Positions 25,394 through 33,325 are shown, counted from the first letter of the stretch. The stretch: DNA of 51,647 nt from Enterocola sp045611845 (GCA_045611845.1 JAZKXZ010000008.1:1-51647); one strand, 5' to 3'. Notes: generated by a model not told the origin, from the letters alone. Made by a program: numbers and translations.

Positions 25394-26254
25394 TTAATAA
25401 TCTTTAGATATTCTTTCAAACGAATTTAATTTGCTAATTAGCATTAATCTAGATTCTTTGGAAAGATTATAACCAAATATGGTGTTCTTCGCATTTAGAA
25501 TAAATTCAGCAATTTCAGGAATATCTTCATCTTTTTTGACAATAATATGTGTAATTAGTTTAGGAAGATATTGCTCTACATAAAACATCTCTTCAGGTGT
25601 TTTAGCCACAATAAAAGATAGGTATGATAATTCACTATCAGAGTGTAATCTTTTATTGTAAAGTTTTTTTTCTTTTTTTACATCATCGATATTAATGTTC
25701 CAGCCCCATTTAGTTGTATCATTGTCACTATGAATTACTCTCCATTCTCTTTCTTCATAACATACTACATCTTTATTTTTATGTTTAATTGTGAATGGTT
25801 TGGTAGTTCCAATGATTAATTTTAAACTATCAATAACTTGTTTGCTTAAATTTGGAGAGTTAGCGTATATCATAGATAACTCTATTAAGGCTAGTATGTG
25901 GTGTTCTGCAGACCTATATTGAACTGGCGTTAAACTTGGATATATTTCACGAGCTAGATTTTTATCAATACCAATAGCAAATTTTCCATAATTTGAGGAA
26001 TGATTTTTAGACCGTAGTAAGGGTATATCGCAAAAGGATACCATAGGAATTAATACAATATTGCTAATATTCTCGTTTGAACAAACAATGTTTGGTACAA
26101 ATTCCTTTGAACCTCTATTAATAATATTATTAATTAAAGCTTTGGGATATTCCTCTTTACAATAAGAATACCTAAATCCATTTTTAAGAATTTTCTTGAG
26201 ACTTGTAATTGTTTTAGTATAATGAATTAAAGAGGAATTTGCACTTGGATTCAT
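25394..26254 (-). CDS. AbiGi-family abortive infection protein
   Basis: A 286-aa cytoplasmic protein. The N-terminal pattern IHYTKTITSLKKILKNGFRYSYCKEE, then IPMVSFCDIPL near residue 95, NYGKFAIGI shortly after, and EEREWRVI in the middle, are the pattern I know for the AbiGi family (putative antitoxin of the lactococcal AbiG phage-abortive system). The partner AbiGii is not found here: the upstream small ORF is too short, and no nucleotidyltransferase-like gene is near. It is very AT-rich, like the end of the methylase gene it faces. Confidence 0.75.
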   Translation of the reverse strand: MNPSANSSLIHYTKTITSLKKILKNGFRYSYCKEEYPKALINNIINRGSKEFVPNIVCSNENISNIVLIPMVSFCDIPLLRSKNHSSNYGKFAIGIDKNLAREIYPSLTPVQYRSAEHHILALIELSMIYANSPNLSKQVIDSLKLIIGTTKPFTIKHKNKDVVCYEEREWRVIHSDNDTTKWGWNINIDDVKKEKKLYNKRLHSDSELSYLSFIVAKTPEEMFYVEQYLPKLITHIIVKKDEDIPEIAEFILNAKNTIFGYNLSKESRLMLISKLNSFERISKDY

Positions 26255-26299
26255 AAGAGGATATTTTTTAATATAGTTTCTTACAAAGTTACATCTTTA

Positions 26300-26470
26300 T
26301 TACTTCTTTATAAAATTTCCCAACCATATTTTTCTCAACTTTGCAAAATCTTCTACAAATTGGTATAAATTATATAGTCTTTGCTTTTCGGGATTCGCAT
26401 GTTGCATCAAAAAACTCACTCTTTCTTTTTGTATATGTGCATAAAATTCTAAAATATCTAATTGATTCAT
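26300..26470 (-). CDS. possible 56-aa protein upstream of the AbiGi gene
   Basis: Short frame MNQLDILEFYAHIQKERVSF...NLYQFVEDFAKLRKIWLGNFIKK, 56 aa, starting at the ATG at 26470 and ending 45 nt before the AbiGi start on the same strand. It is predicted all-helical, with charged and aromatic residues spread as in a real protein. A -7 box (TATTTTTG) lies 38 nt upstream. I do not recognise the family. It could be a regulator or partner of the AbiGi protein. Confidence 0.45.
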   Translation of the reverse strand: MNQLDILEFYAHIQKERVSFLMQHANPEKQRLYNLYQFVEDFAKLRKIWLGNFIKK

Positions 26471-26508
26471 AGGCTATATTTTATATTAATTTATATTTTT
26501 TATAGATA

Positions 26509-26541
26509 CAAAAATACTATCGCGTGTATGAAAATACTATC
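26509..26541 (-). promoter_or_regulatory. promoter with two direct repeats upstream of the small ORF
   Basis: On the minus strand TATTTTTG (26516-26509) matches the -7 consensus. The 11-mer AAAATACTATC occurs at 26511-26521 and again at 26531-26541, exactly 20 bp apart, so one copy covers the -7 region and the other approaches the -33 region. This is a typical place for a repressor operator. Confidence 0.45.
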
Positions 26542-26603
26542 AAATATTTTATATTAGTTAATATATAGATTATCAATTAGTTATCTAATATTTGTTAATA
26601 TTT

Positions 26604-26663
26604 TCGGTAATTTGGCACTATTTTATTCGGTGGTTTGGCGTGGTTTTGTTCGGTAATTTGGCA
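26604..26663. repeat. three iteron-like direct repeats, 23-bp period
   Basis: TCGGTAATTTGGCA (26604-26617), TCGGTGGTTTGGCG (26627-26640) and TCGGTAATTTGGCA (26650-26663) start exactly 23 bp apart. The spacer sequences differ, but each copy is preceded by a T-rich run. A diverged copy of copy 2 (GGGTGGTTTGGGGTG) is at 26755-26769. Confidence 0.85.
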
Positions 26664-26684
26664 AAAGCAACTTCAGATTATATA

Positions 26685-26713
26685 TCGGTAACCTGTGTTT
26701 TTTAAGTTACCGA
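26685..26713. repeat. inverted repeat next to the iterons
   Basis: TCGGTAAC (26685-26692) and GTTACCGA (26706-26713) form a perfect 8-bp inverted repeat around a 13-nt spacer. The arm shares the TCGGTA core of the neighbouring direct repeats. Confidence 0.75.
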
Positions 26714-26783
26714 ATGAAAATAAGTTGTTTTTCTAAAATTTGGAACAAAATGTAGGGTGGTTTGGGGTGAAATCTTCTGGATT

Positions 26784-27575
26784 TTAGAATCTTCTGAAAA
26801 TTGCGTCCCAACCATCGCTTTTTTTAGATTCTTCAAGCAGAAATTTGCCTTTGTCGTATGATTTTTCAACATTTTGTAGTATATTTGCCACCCTAATGAT
26901 CAGTCCTCCTTGTGAGTTAGGATGATTAGGCGTCGAAATAGGGCTATTTGATTCGTCAAATAGCTCTATTTTTATTACCTCAAATGAGTATGGTTTGTTT
27001 GGGTAGTTTATATCACGATATTCATAGATAGTTGTTTTTATACGATACAATTTAGCTAAGAAGATAATTCCTCCGTAAAACCTATGAATCAATACTTTTG
27101 CATTTATTGGATTTTCTACGGAGCGAATACCATTTATTTTTGTATAATCTGCATGTATTTCTGCTTCTATACTTGCATCAATAATCTGAGGCAATACTTT
27201 CAATGTAGAAAGGTGTACATTAATGTTATCACTTTTATTTATAGCAGTCCCATCAATGTATTTCTTTATTGCTTTTTTACTAATCATATATTGGAATTGA
27301 CTTAATTTCCCAATATGAGATGTATAAGTGCCAACAAGATTATTTTCTGCCCATTCCTTTGCTTCGCCTAATGGGTCGCTACTGTTAAAATCGTGTGGTT
27401 CTACTTGTAGTATCTCTACGTAACTGTCGTTTAGATATGGCATTACAATGCCTTTGGTCTCTTCGGCAAGTTTTTGGATGCGGTCAAATTCTTTTTGTGG
27501 ATTTCTAGAGTAGTAACTTACGAATGGTTCACTTACTAATGATGTGTTTAGATCTTTGGGAGTGTAATTTTTCAT
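26784..27575 (-). CDS. LPD3-like domain protein
   Basis: A 263-aa protein from the ATG at 27575 (MKNYTPKDLNTSL). An ATG at 27695 is upstream of the predicted transcription start and is rejected. The first 60 residues mention no known domain. Residues 70-215 resemble the large polyvalent-protein-associated domain LPD3 found in phage and MuF-type toxin polyproteins: AKEWAENNLVGTYTS, ISKKAIKKYI, HLSTLKVLPQIIDASI, and KLYRIKTTIYEY. There is no catalytic nuclease motif I can name. It has a strong promoter with a hairpin in its leader. The family call is tentative and the function unknown. Confidence 0.5.
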   Translation of the reverse strand: MKNYTPKDLNTSLVSEPFVSYYSRNPQKEFDRIQKLAEETKGIVMPYLNDSYVEILQVEPHDFNSSDPLGEAKEWAENNLVGTYTSHIGKLSQFQYMISKKAIKKYIDGTAINKSDNINVHLSTLKVLPQIIDASIEAEIHADYTKINGIRSVENPINAKVLIHRFYGGIIFLAKLYRIKTTIYEYRDINYPNKPYSFEVIKIELFDESNSPISTPNHPNSQGGLIIRVANILQNVEKSYDKGKFLLEESKKSDGWDAIFRRF

Positions 27576-27608
27576 GTTGAAAAAGATTAATAATGTGTTT
27601 ATATTTCT

Positions 27609-27630
27609 CAGAGTAGTCGGGGATACTCTG
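27609..27630. promoter_or_regulatory. hairpin in the leader of the LPD3-like gene
   Basis: CAGAGTA (27609-27615) pairs with TACTCTG (27624-27630) around an 8-nt loop, and the helix can extend by a wobble and a C-G pair. It lies between the predicted transcription start (about 27642) and the ATG at 27575, so it could be an operator or an mRNA element. Confidence 0.5.
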
Positions 27631-27647
27631 GGTTTGCTTTCTATGTA

Positions 27648-27679
27648 CAAAGGTACAAAATACAATTGGGATATGCAAA
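27648..27679 (-). promoter_or_regulatory. promoter of the LPD3-like gene
   Basis: Minus strand: TTTG (27679-27676), 20 nt, TACCTTTG (27655-27648). Perfect Bacteroides-type -33/-7 promoter, leader about 67 nt. Confidence 0.75.
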
Positions 27680-27690
27680 AAAAGATGTAT

Positions 27691-27720
27691 TGCACAACAA
27701 TTCCTAACTTCTAACTATTA
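27691..27720. repeat. truncated copy of the dispersed hairpin repeat (right end only)
   Basis: TGCACAACAATTCCTAAC here is identical to the right end of the full copy near 42.25 kb, followed by TTCTAACTATTA as in that copy. It covers the stop codon of the metallo-hydrolase gene. Confidence 0.7.
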
Positions 27721-28456
27721 TCTCTAATCCATCAAATGCTAAAGATTGATTTTCTGGTAGGGTTTTAGATACTTCTGCGTGGAAGCCTAGGCTGTGGCAG
27801 ATGTGAGTGAAGTATGTTTGTTTGGCATTTACTTTGCTGGCAAATTCTTGTGCTTGTTCTAGGCTGAAATGAGAAAAATGAGGTGTTATTCTGAGTGCAT
27901 CTACTATAAGTACGTCAAGACCTTGTAGTTTACCTATTTCTTCTTCTTTAATACTAGAAATATCTGTGATATATGCAAAATTTCCAATTCTAAAGCCTAA
28001 TATTGGTAATGAGGCGTGCATATATCTAATAGGTATTATTTCTATATCTTCTAGTTTAAAAGTTTTTTCGGTGATTTCGTGCAGAGTAAGTTTTGGAATG
28101 CCAGGGTATTTTACTTCTGCAAAGCAATACGGAAATGTGCGGCGCACAGAGGCACAAACATTTCCTTCTGCATAGATATGCACGTCGCCAAATGGGCGTA
28201 GGTCTCCAAGGCCAAATGTGTGGTCGTAGTGTTCGTGAGTAAGAAGAATGTAATCTATCTTTTTTATATTGTAGTTTAATGCCTGTGTTCTAAAGTCTGG
28301 TCCACAGTCTATTAAAATAGTTTTGTCATTTATTTCTACAAGCACAGAAGCTCTTAGACGTTTGTCTTTTTGGTCTGAAGAAAGGCAAACATCGCATTTA
28401 CATCTTACTTCTGGAACTCCGCCAGATGTGCCTGAACCTAAAATGGTAATTCGCAT
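27704..28456 (-). CDS. MBL-fold metal-dependent hydrolase (PhnP-like)
   Basis: A 250-aa metallo-beta-lactamase-fold protein starting at the ATG at 28456 (MRITILGSGTSGGVPEVRCKCDVC), the normal start for this group. A longer frame upstream is antisense to real residues of the next gene and has no family match. Metal ligands are in THEHYDHTFGLGDL, and further His residues follow at FAYITDISS and YFTHICHSLG. The Cys pair CKCDVC is typical of PhnP/YcbJ-like phosphodiesterases. Substrate unknown. It overlaps the rRNA methyltransferase gene by 19 nt. The last residues (VRS) are encoded by a dispersed repeat. Confidence 0.88.
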   Translation of the reverse strand: MRITILGSGTSGGVPEVRCKCDVCLSSDQKDKRLRASVLVEINDKTILIDCGPDFRTQALNYNIKKIDYILLTHEHYDHTFGLGDLRPFGDVHIYAEGNVCASVRRTFPYCFAEVKYPGIPKLTLHEITEKTFKLEDIEIIPIRYMHASLPILGFRIGNFAYITDISSIKEEEIGKLQGLDVLIVDALRITPHFSHFSLEQAQEFASKVNAKQTYFTHICHSLGFHAEVSKTLPENQSLAFDGLEIIVRS

Positions 28457-29739
28457 AACTCTTCTGGTATATTCATTCTTATTCTCCATAGGTCTGGGTA
28501 AAGATTGTTGCATCTGTTGCCTATGTTTTTTACCCAACCTAGGTTTATTCCTTCGTATTTTAATAAAATGTAGCCAATAGGGGCGTTTGGAAGTGAGATG
28601 CTCTCGCATTTTAAAAAGTGTAGGGCAGTGGCTCTATCTACATTTTTTATGTCCCAATTGTTCTCGTTAATATCCTTGCATAGAGCAAGTTGTATATCTG
28701 GAATAAATTGTATTTTCTTTTTGTTTTCTATTTTTTCGCCAAGTTTTACACCCATCTTTAGTACTCTGAGTTTGCTAGCAAAGTGCAAAATTTCTGCTTC
28801 AAATTGGCGTGGAATAGCAAAGATTTCAGTGCCTTTTTCTATTATAGTCCAGTTTTCTGCATTCTCAAGTAGGTCTTGGTATTGGCTGTCTTTACTTGGT
28901 TTTGTTTTTAAGTTTTTTAATTTTGGAGCATCTGAAGTTTTTTTCATAGATGCAATGAAAAAACCTTCACTACGGTCTGTGTGGAAGTAAAAATGTCTGC
29001 TTTCAAGAAGTTCTGCGCCAAGTTCGTTGCAAATCCACTGTACATTTTCTTCGTTTTCTTTTCTGTTGAATGTGCAAGTGCTAAAAATGAAAATACCATC
29101 TTCTTTTAGTGCGTCCCATACATCTAAAACTATATCGCGAGCACGTTCGGCACAGTGTTCTACTGCCTCTAGCGACCAATCTTTTACGGCTTGTTCGTCT
29201 TTTCTAAACATTCCCTCGCCAGAGCATGGCACGTCTGCCACGATAATATCTGCAAAAGCTCCAAGTTTTCCAAAGTCTCTTGCACTATTGTTGCATACCA
29301 TTACCTCGCTTCTGCCCCATTTGCATAAGTTTTCGTGAAGGATGTTTGCTCTGTTTGGCATAGCCTCGTTGCAAATAAGTAAGCTATCTTTTGTAACAAG
29401 GTTTGCTAGGTGTGTAGATTTGCCTCCTGGTGCTGCACAAAGGTCTATTACAATTTGTCCATTTTTTATGTGTTCTGAGATAACTTTTTCTAAATACATA
29501 GAGCCAGCCTCTTGCACATAATATGCGCCTGCATGAAATCTAGGGTCGAGGGTAAATAGTGGACGAGATTTAATATAATACCCACTGCTGCAATAAGTTA
29601 TCTTGTCGTCAGAAGGTACTAAATCAATCTTATTGTTTACTCTTACACTAACAGGAATTTCCTTTTCCAATGCTTTGAAAAATGCTTCCCACTCGTTAGG
29701 TAAAATCTCTTTTATTATGTTTTTAAAGTCTTCGATAAT
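28438..29739 (-). CDS. RsmF-like rRNA (cytosine-5-)-methyltransferase, non-canonical start
   Basis: NSUN/RsmF-type m5C methyltransferase, expected to act on 16S rRNA. The core has the SAM motif VIDLCAAPGGKSTHLANL, and two Cys-containing catalytic motifs, DVPCSGEGMFRKD and FSTCTFNRKENEE. A PUA-like C-terminus follows (GYILLKYEGINLGWVKNIGNRCNNLYP). The first ordinary start codon is a TTG at 29670, but the family N-terminus continues upstream in frame (IEDFKNIIKEILPNEWEAFF). I place the start at ATT 29739, giving 433 aa. No ATG, GTG or TTG exists between the in-frame stop at 29805 and 29670. A perfect -7 box precedes the extended region. If the TTG is used, the product is 410 aa. Confidence 0.8.
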   Translation of the reverse strand: MIEDFKNIIKEILPNEWEAFFKALEKEIPVSVRVNNKIDLVPSDDKITYCSSGYYIKSRPLFTLDPRFHAGAYYVQEAGSMYLEKVISEHIKNGQIVIDLCAAPGGKSTHLANLVTKDSLLICNEAMPNRANILHENLCKWGRSEVMVCNNSARDFGKLGAFADIIVADVPCSGEGMFRKDEQAVKDWSLEAVEHCAERARDIVLDVWDALKEDGIFIFSTCTFNRKENEENVQWICNELGAELLESRHFYFHTDRSEGFFIASMKKTSDAPKLKNLKTKPSKDSQYQDLLENAENWTIIEKGTEIFAIPRQFEAEILHFASKLRVLKMGVKLGEKIENKKKIQFIPDIQLALCKDINENNWDIKNVDRATALHFLKCESISLPNAPIGYILLKYEGINLGWVKNIGNRCNNLYPDLWRIRMNIPEELCELPF

Positions 29740-29756
29740 ATTTTTAATTTTTTTTA

Positions 29757-29764
29757 CAAAAGTA
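29757..29764 (-). promoter_or_regulatory. -7 box for the RsmF-like gene
   Basis: Minus strand TACTTTTG, a full TAnnTTTG match, with a TTG 22 nt upstream. It predicts a start near 29751, just ahead of the extended N-terminal coding region. Confidence 0.5.
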
Positions 29765-29778
29765 ATGATTTTTTTGTA

Positions 29779-29793
29779 TATCTTTACAAGATA
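29779..29793. promoter_or_regulatory. palindrome between divergent genes
   Basis: TATCTT-TAC-AAGATA, 6-bp arms with a 3-nt spacer, between the RsmF-like gene and the sugar transferase gene. It may be an operator; with such AT-rich DNA chance is possible. Confidence 0.3.
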
Positions 29794-29825
29794 TTTATAA
29801 TCTTATACTATTAATCATAGGATTT

Positions 29826-31346
29826 ATGTCTAATAAAGCATTAAATTTTATTACACAGCTAACACGAGATTTAGTAAATCTGCTAGTTTCGTTCTTTTTG
29901 GTTATTTGGATAGCTCCACTTCATACTCAAGAACCTATTGAGAAATATTTTCTGCCATACCTAGGTTTCACTTTTGCTTGGATATTGGTAGCAATTATTA
30001 TGGGAAGATATCGTGTTCCAATTAAAGACCAAGGTTATATTCCTTCTGTAAACAAAGCATTCAATACTACTGTGCTTGTTTACGCTATTACATTCTCTAT
30101 TATTTATTTCACACAAGCTAATTATTCTGTTTTAGTATTTTTGATAATTAGTTTATGTATTTTTGGATGTATTTTCATTGTTCAAAGTTTGTATTTTGCA
30201 ATTCTTTATGCTTCAGACCCAGAAGATGATGTTACTCCAATAGAAAAACGTGAACCAAAATCTTTGGTAACAAAGCCAGAAGTAATCTCTGATGATGCTT
30301 ATAAAAGCAGAAAAGATGCTATGGTGAAATGGATGGGTGAGCGTGCTTTTAATTATTTAGATGAAAAAGTAGGTGTGAACATGAATACTACAAAAGTGCT
30401 TGCAACTACAGAACTTTTCAATATAGAAGAAACTACTCCTTACAAATACAATACTATTATAAATGTTAGAAGCCTAAATAACATTAGAGGTATAAACAAA
30501 ATGTTCTCTACTATAAACGAGAAATTGCCAGATAATGGTATTTATGTGGGTTGTTTTAAACAAAAAAGTGTTACTAAAAAAGAAATTCTTAGCAAATATC
30601 CAAAAGGTATCAATTGGATTGTTTACACTTTCTATTATATTGTAAAACGTATTATTCCTAAACTGTTTATTACCAAACGTTTATATTATGATATAACAAA
30701 GGGTAAAAAAAGAGTGCTTTCTAAAACAGAAGTGTTTGGACGTCTTTATTATTGTGGTTTTGAAATATTAGAGGAAAAGAAAATAGATAGATACACATAC
30801 TTTATTGCTCGTAGAGTGAAAGAACCACCTATGAACAAAAAACGTCGTTATGGTCCTATTATTTCGCTAAATCGTGTGGGCAAGAATAATCGTGTGTTTA
30901 AATTTTACAAAATGCGTACTATGTATCCATATTCTGAGTTCCTACAAGAATACATTTACAAAAAATGTGGACTTCAAGAAGGTGGTAAATTTACTCACGA
31001 TATACGTGTGAGCACAGCAGGACGTTTAATGAGAAAATATTGGATAGACGAATTCCCTATGTTTATCAACTTATTTAAAGGTGATATGAAACTAGTAGGG
31101 GTGCGTCCACTTAGTAAACATTATTTTAGCCTATATTGCGAAGAACTTCAAAACCTTCGTGTACAGTTTAAACCAGGTCTACTGCCTCCGTTCTATGCAG
31201 ATATGCCTAAAACTTTAGACGAAATTCAAGAATCAGAACTTAGATACTTGAAGATGTGTCAAAAGAGAGGAGTGTTTGTAACGGATATAGTGTATATCTG
31301 GAAAATCTTTGTAAATATAGTTTTCAAAAGAGCAAGATCACATTAA
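29826..31346 (+). CDS. initiating sugar-phosphate transferase (bacterial sugar transferase family)
   Basis: Inner membrane enzyme that loads the first sugar phosphate of a surface glycan onto undecaprenyl phosphate. 506 aa. Four membrane helices lie in residues 1-130. The middle part (about 170-330) resembles a degenerate methyltransferase-like region (FGRLYYCGFEILEEKKIDRYTYFIAR). The C-terminal PglC/WbaP-type catalytic domain contains FKFYKMRTMY, the RLMRKYWIDEFPMFINLFKGDMKLVGVRPL signature, and KPGLLPP. The N-terminal FFL half is typical of Bacteroidota. The stop overlaps the next ATG by one base (TAATG). Confidence 0.88.
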   Translation: MSNKALNFITQLTRDLVNLLVSFFLVIWIAPLHTQEPIEKYFLPYLGFTFAWILVAIIMGRYRVPIKDQGYIPSVNKAFNTTVLVYAITFSIIYFTQANYSVLVFLIISLCIFGCIFIVQSLYFAILYASDPEDDVTPIEKREPKSLVTKPEVISDDAYKSRKDAMVKWMGERAFNYLDEKVGVNMNTTKVLATTELFNIEETTPYKYNTIINVRSLNNIRGINKMFSTINEKLPDNGIYVGCFKQKSVTKKEILSKYPKGINWIVYTFYYIVKRIIPKLFITKRLYYDITKGKKRVLSKTEVFGRLYYCGFEILEEKKIDRYTYFIARRVKEPPMNKKRRYGPIISLNRVGKNNRVFKFYKMRTMYPYSEFLQEYIYKKCGLQEGGKFTHDIRVSTAGRLMRKYWIDEFPMFINLFKGDMKLVGVRPLSKHYFSLYCEELQNLRVQFKPGLLPPFYADMPKTLDEIQESELRYLKMCQKRGVFVTDIVYIWKIFVNIVFKRARSH

Positions 31347-33106
31347 TGAAGAAAAATTTATTAATCCTTATATTAACCTTATGTTTTTCTGGGGTGGTTT
31401 TTGGTCAGAATATTCCAGAAAATATGTCTTATTATCGCATCTATGATTTTCTAGATGAACTTGCTACAGATGGAGTTATAGATGTAAATTCTGCTATAAA
31501 ACCATATAATAGAAATGTGATTGCTTCTGCACTTAAAGAGGCAAAAAGTAAAGATTCGCTTCTGCATAAAAGACAAATTGCAGACCTAGATTTCTTTTTG
31601 AGCGAGTTTGCTCAAGAATTGGATACTATGCCAAAGGCATATGTGCATTGGTCAGACAAAAAGAGTTTCGACCTTTCGCTTCTACAACCACAATTTATTT
31701 ATCAAAGCAAATACTTTAAATTTCAACTTAGACCTATTATTGGTATGGATTTAATCTATAACAAAAAGGGTTTGATTATGAAACGTTGGTATGGTGGCGA
31801 TATTCAAATGGATGTGGTGAAACACGTGTCACTTTGGGGAAATTTAAGAGACTATTCATACAATGGTAATTATTTGAGTGATGAATATTTCCCAAATAGC
31901 GCAGCCAAAATGTATGGAGCTAGAATTACTCAACCAGGATTCTTAAATAATCTTCCTGGATGCCAATACAAAGAAGCAAATTATGGTGGCGACTATAGTG
32001 ACTTTAGAGGTGGTATTAAAGTATATGATTGGTGGGGTAGCATAGGAGTGGTAAAAGACCAACTTCAATGGGGAGAAACATATAATTGCTCAAATATTAT
32101 CTCAGGTAGAGCACCTTCGTTTCCAATGATTACCATGAACCTTACTCCATGCAAATGGTTTGAGTTCAACTACATACATGGTTGGATGGTGAGCAACCTT
32201 GTGGATAGTACATATTATTATACCGAAGAAACATATACCACAGAAACTTCTAAGACTCATTACAGACCAATGAATAAGTTTATTGCGGCAAATATGTTTA
32301 CCTTTAAACCTATTCCAGGACTAAATCTTTCGTTTGGTAACTCTATTATTTATGCAGAAAGAAACGTGCAACTTATGTATTTTATACCTTTTGCATTCTT
32401 TAAATCGCTTGACCACTTAATGACAAAAGGTCTTTCTGTAGAGAACCAAAACTCACAAATGTTTATTTCCCTAAGCTCTCGAAACATCAAGCACTTGCAT
32501 CTTTATGCGTCGTTTTTTATAGACGAGTTTAATACCAAACGACTGTCTAACGACGAACACAACCTTATTTCATATAAGGCGGGCTTTAATGTGTCTAACT
32601 GGCCTCTGAAGAATTTAAGTTATGGTTTTGAATATACTAGAACCAATACTTTAAACTATAAACACTCTATTCAGGCTATTACTTGGGCGTCAAATTCATA
32701 TAATTTAGGTCACTATTTAGGCGACAACTCTCAACAGTTTTATGCCTACATTGCCTACAAACCAATACGTAAAGTAGATATTAAACTATCTTATACAAAA
32801 GACCAAAAAGGCAATGACTACGACTATGTGCGTCGTAACACAAAACAAATTTTATCTCAAGCAATCCTTAAAGATGTAGTATGGGAAAATGATATGGTAA
32901 ATCTTCGTGCCACATACGAGATTTGGCCAAATGCATACGCAGTAGTAAACCTTGAATACAATAACGCACGCGGCCACGACATTACCTCTGAGCCAATTGA
33001 AGGTGAAAATAGACTTGATGCGCAAGGATATTTGGATAAATATACGCCTAAATTTTATCAGGGAGAGAATTTTACACTAACTTGTGGTTTTAGCATAGGA
33101 TTCTAA
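31346..33106 (+). CDS. Wzi-like capsule assembly outer membrane protein
   Basis: Predicted outer membrane beta-barrel, 586 aa from the ATG at 31346 (MKKNLLILILTLCFSGVVFG, signal peptide). An ATG at 31256 inside the previous gene is rejected, because the signal peptide lies at the later start. A short helical N-terminal part (YDFLDELATDGVIDVNSAIKP) precedes the barrel, as in Wzi/capsule-assembly proteins. GSIGVVKDQLQWGETYNCSN and the terminal FTLTCGFSIGF are consistent with that family. It is translationally coupled to the sugar transferase, which supports a role in surface polysaccharide display. Confidence 0.78.
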   Translation: MKKNLLILILTLCFSGVVFGQNIPENMSYYRIYDFLDELATDGVIDVNSAIKPYNRNVIASALKEAKSKDSLLHKRQIADLDFFLSEFAQELDTMPKAYVHWSDKKSFDLSLLQPQFIYQSKYFKFQLRPIIGMDLIYNKKGLIMKRWYGGDIQMDVVKHVSLWGNLRDYSYNGNYLSDEYFPNSAAKMYGARITQPGFLNNLPGCQYKEANYGGDYSDFRGGIKVYDWWGSIGVVKDQLQWGETYNCSNIISGRAPSFPMITMNLTPCKWFEFNYIHGWMVSNLVDSTYYYTEETYTTETSKTHYRPMNKFIAANMFTFKPIPGLNLSFGNSIIYAERNVQLMYFIPFAFFKSLDHLMTKGLSVENQNSQMFISLSSRNIKHLHLYASFFIDEFNTKRLSNDEHNLISYKAGFNVSNWPLKNLSYGFEYTRTNTLNYKHSIQAITWASNSYNLGHYLGDNSQQFYAYIAYKPIRKVDIKLSYTKDQKGNDYDYVRRNTKQILSQAILKDVVWENDMVNLRATYEIWPNAYAVVNLEYNNARGHDITSEPIEGENRLDAQGYLDKYTPKFYQGENFTLTCGFSIGF

Positions 33107-33149
33107 CGAGTTATTTTATAGGGTGATTTTGGTGTTGTTGAAAAAAAAC

Positions 33150-33240
33150 TCCTAATTACGGACTACGTCCGTGATTTTTGGCTGCACTCGGGAAAATAAA
33201 TAAATTTATTCTCCTCTCGTTTGCACAAAAATTCCTAATT
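33150..33240. repeat. dispersed hairpin repeat, copy in front of wbpE
   Basis: Layout: TCCTAATT, hairpin ACGGAC-TAC-GTCCGT (33158-33172), TTGGCTGCACTCGG (33179-33192), second hairpin 33191-33214, CTCTCGTTTGCACAA (33214-33228), TTCCTAATT. It aligns with the copy at 42185-42299, and both hairpins keep pairing although their sequences differ. Confidence 0.8.
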
Positions 33241-33246
33241 ATTTCT

Positions 33247-33254
33247 TATATTTG
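33247..33254 (+). promoter_or_regulatory. -7 box for wbpE-wbpD-wbpB
   Basis: TATATTTG, full TAnnTTTG match. TTTG at 33220-33223 is 23 nt upstream, slightly long. The leader is about 65 nt and contains a small hairpin GCCCC-AAA-GGGGC at 33281-33293. Confidence 0.5.
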
Positions 33255-33325
33255 TGAACTTGTAACAAAATTGTAACAAAGCCCCAAAGGGGCAAATTAA
33301 ATACCAAACGTATAAACAAAATTTT

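Noticed and set aside
26604..26713. integrated plasmid origin
   Set aside because: Iteron spacing fits, but no replication initiator, partition or mobilisation gene is nearby.
27576..27695. longer N-terminus (40 aa, starting MQYIFFCISQ) for the LPD3-like gene
   Set aside because: It would lie over the promoter and the leader hairpin; the ATG at 27575 is downstream of the predicted transcript start.
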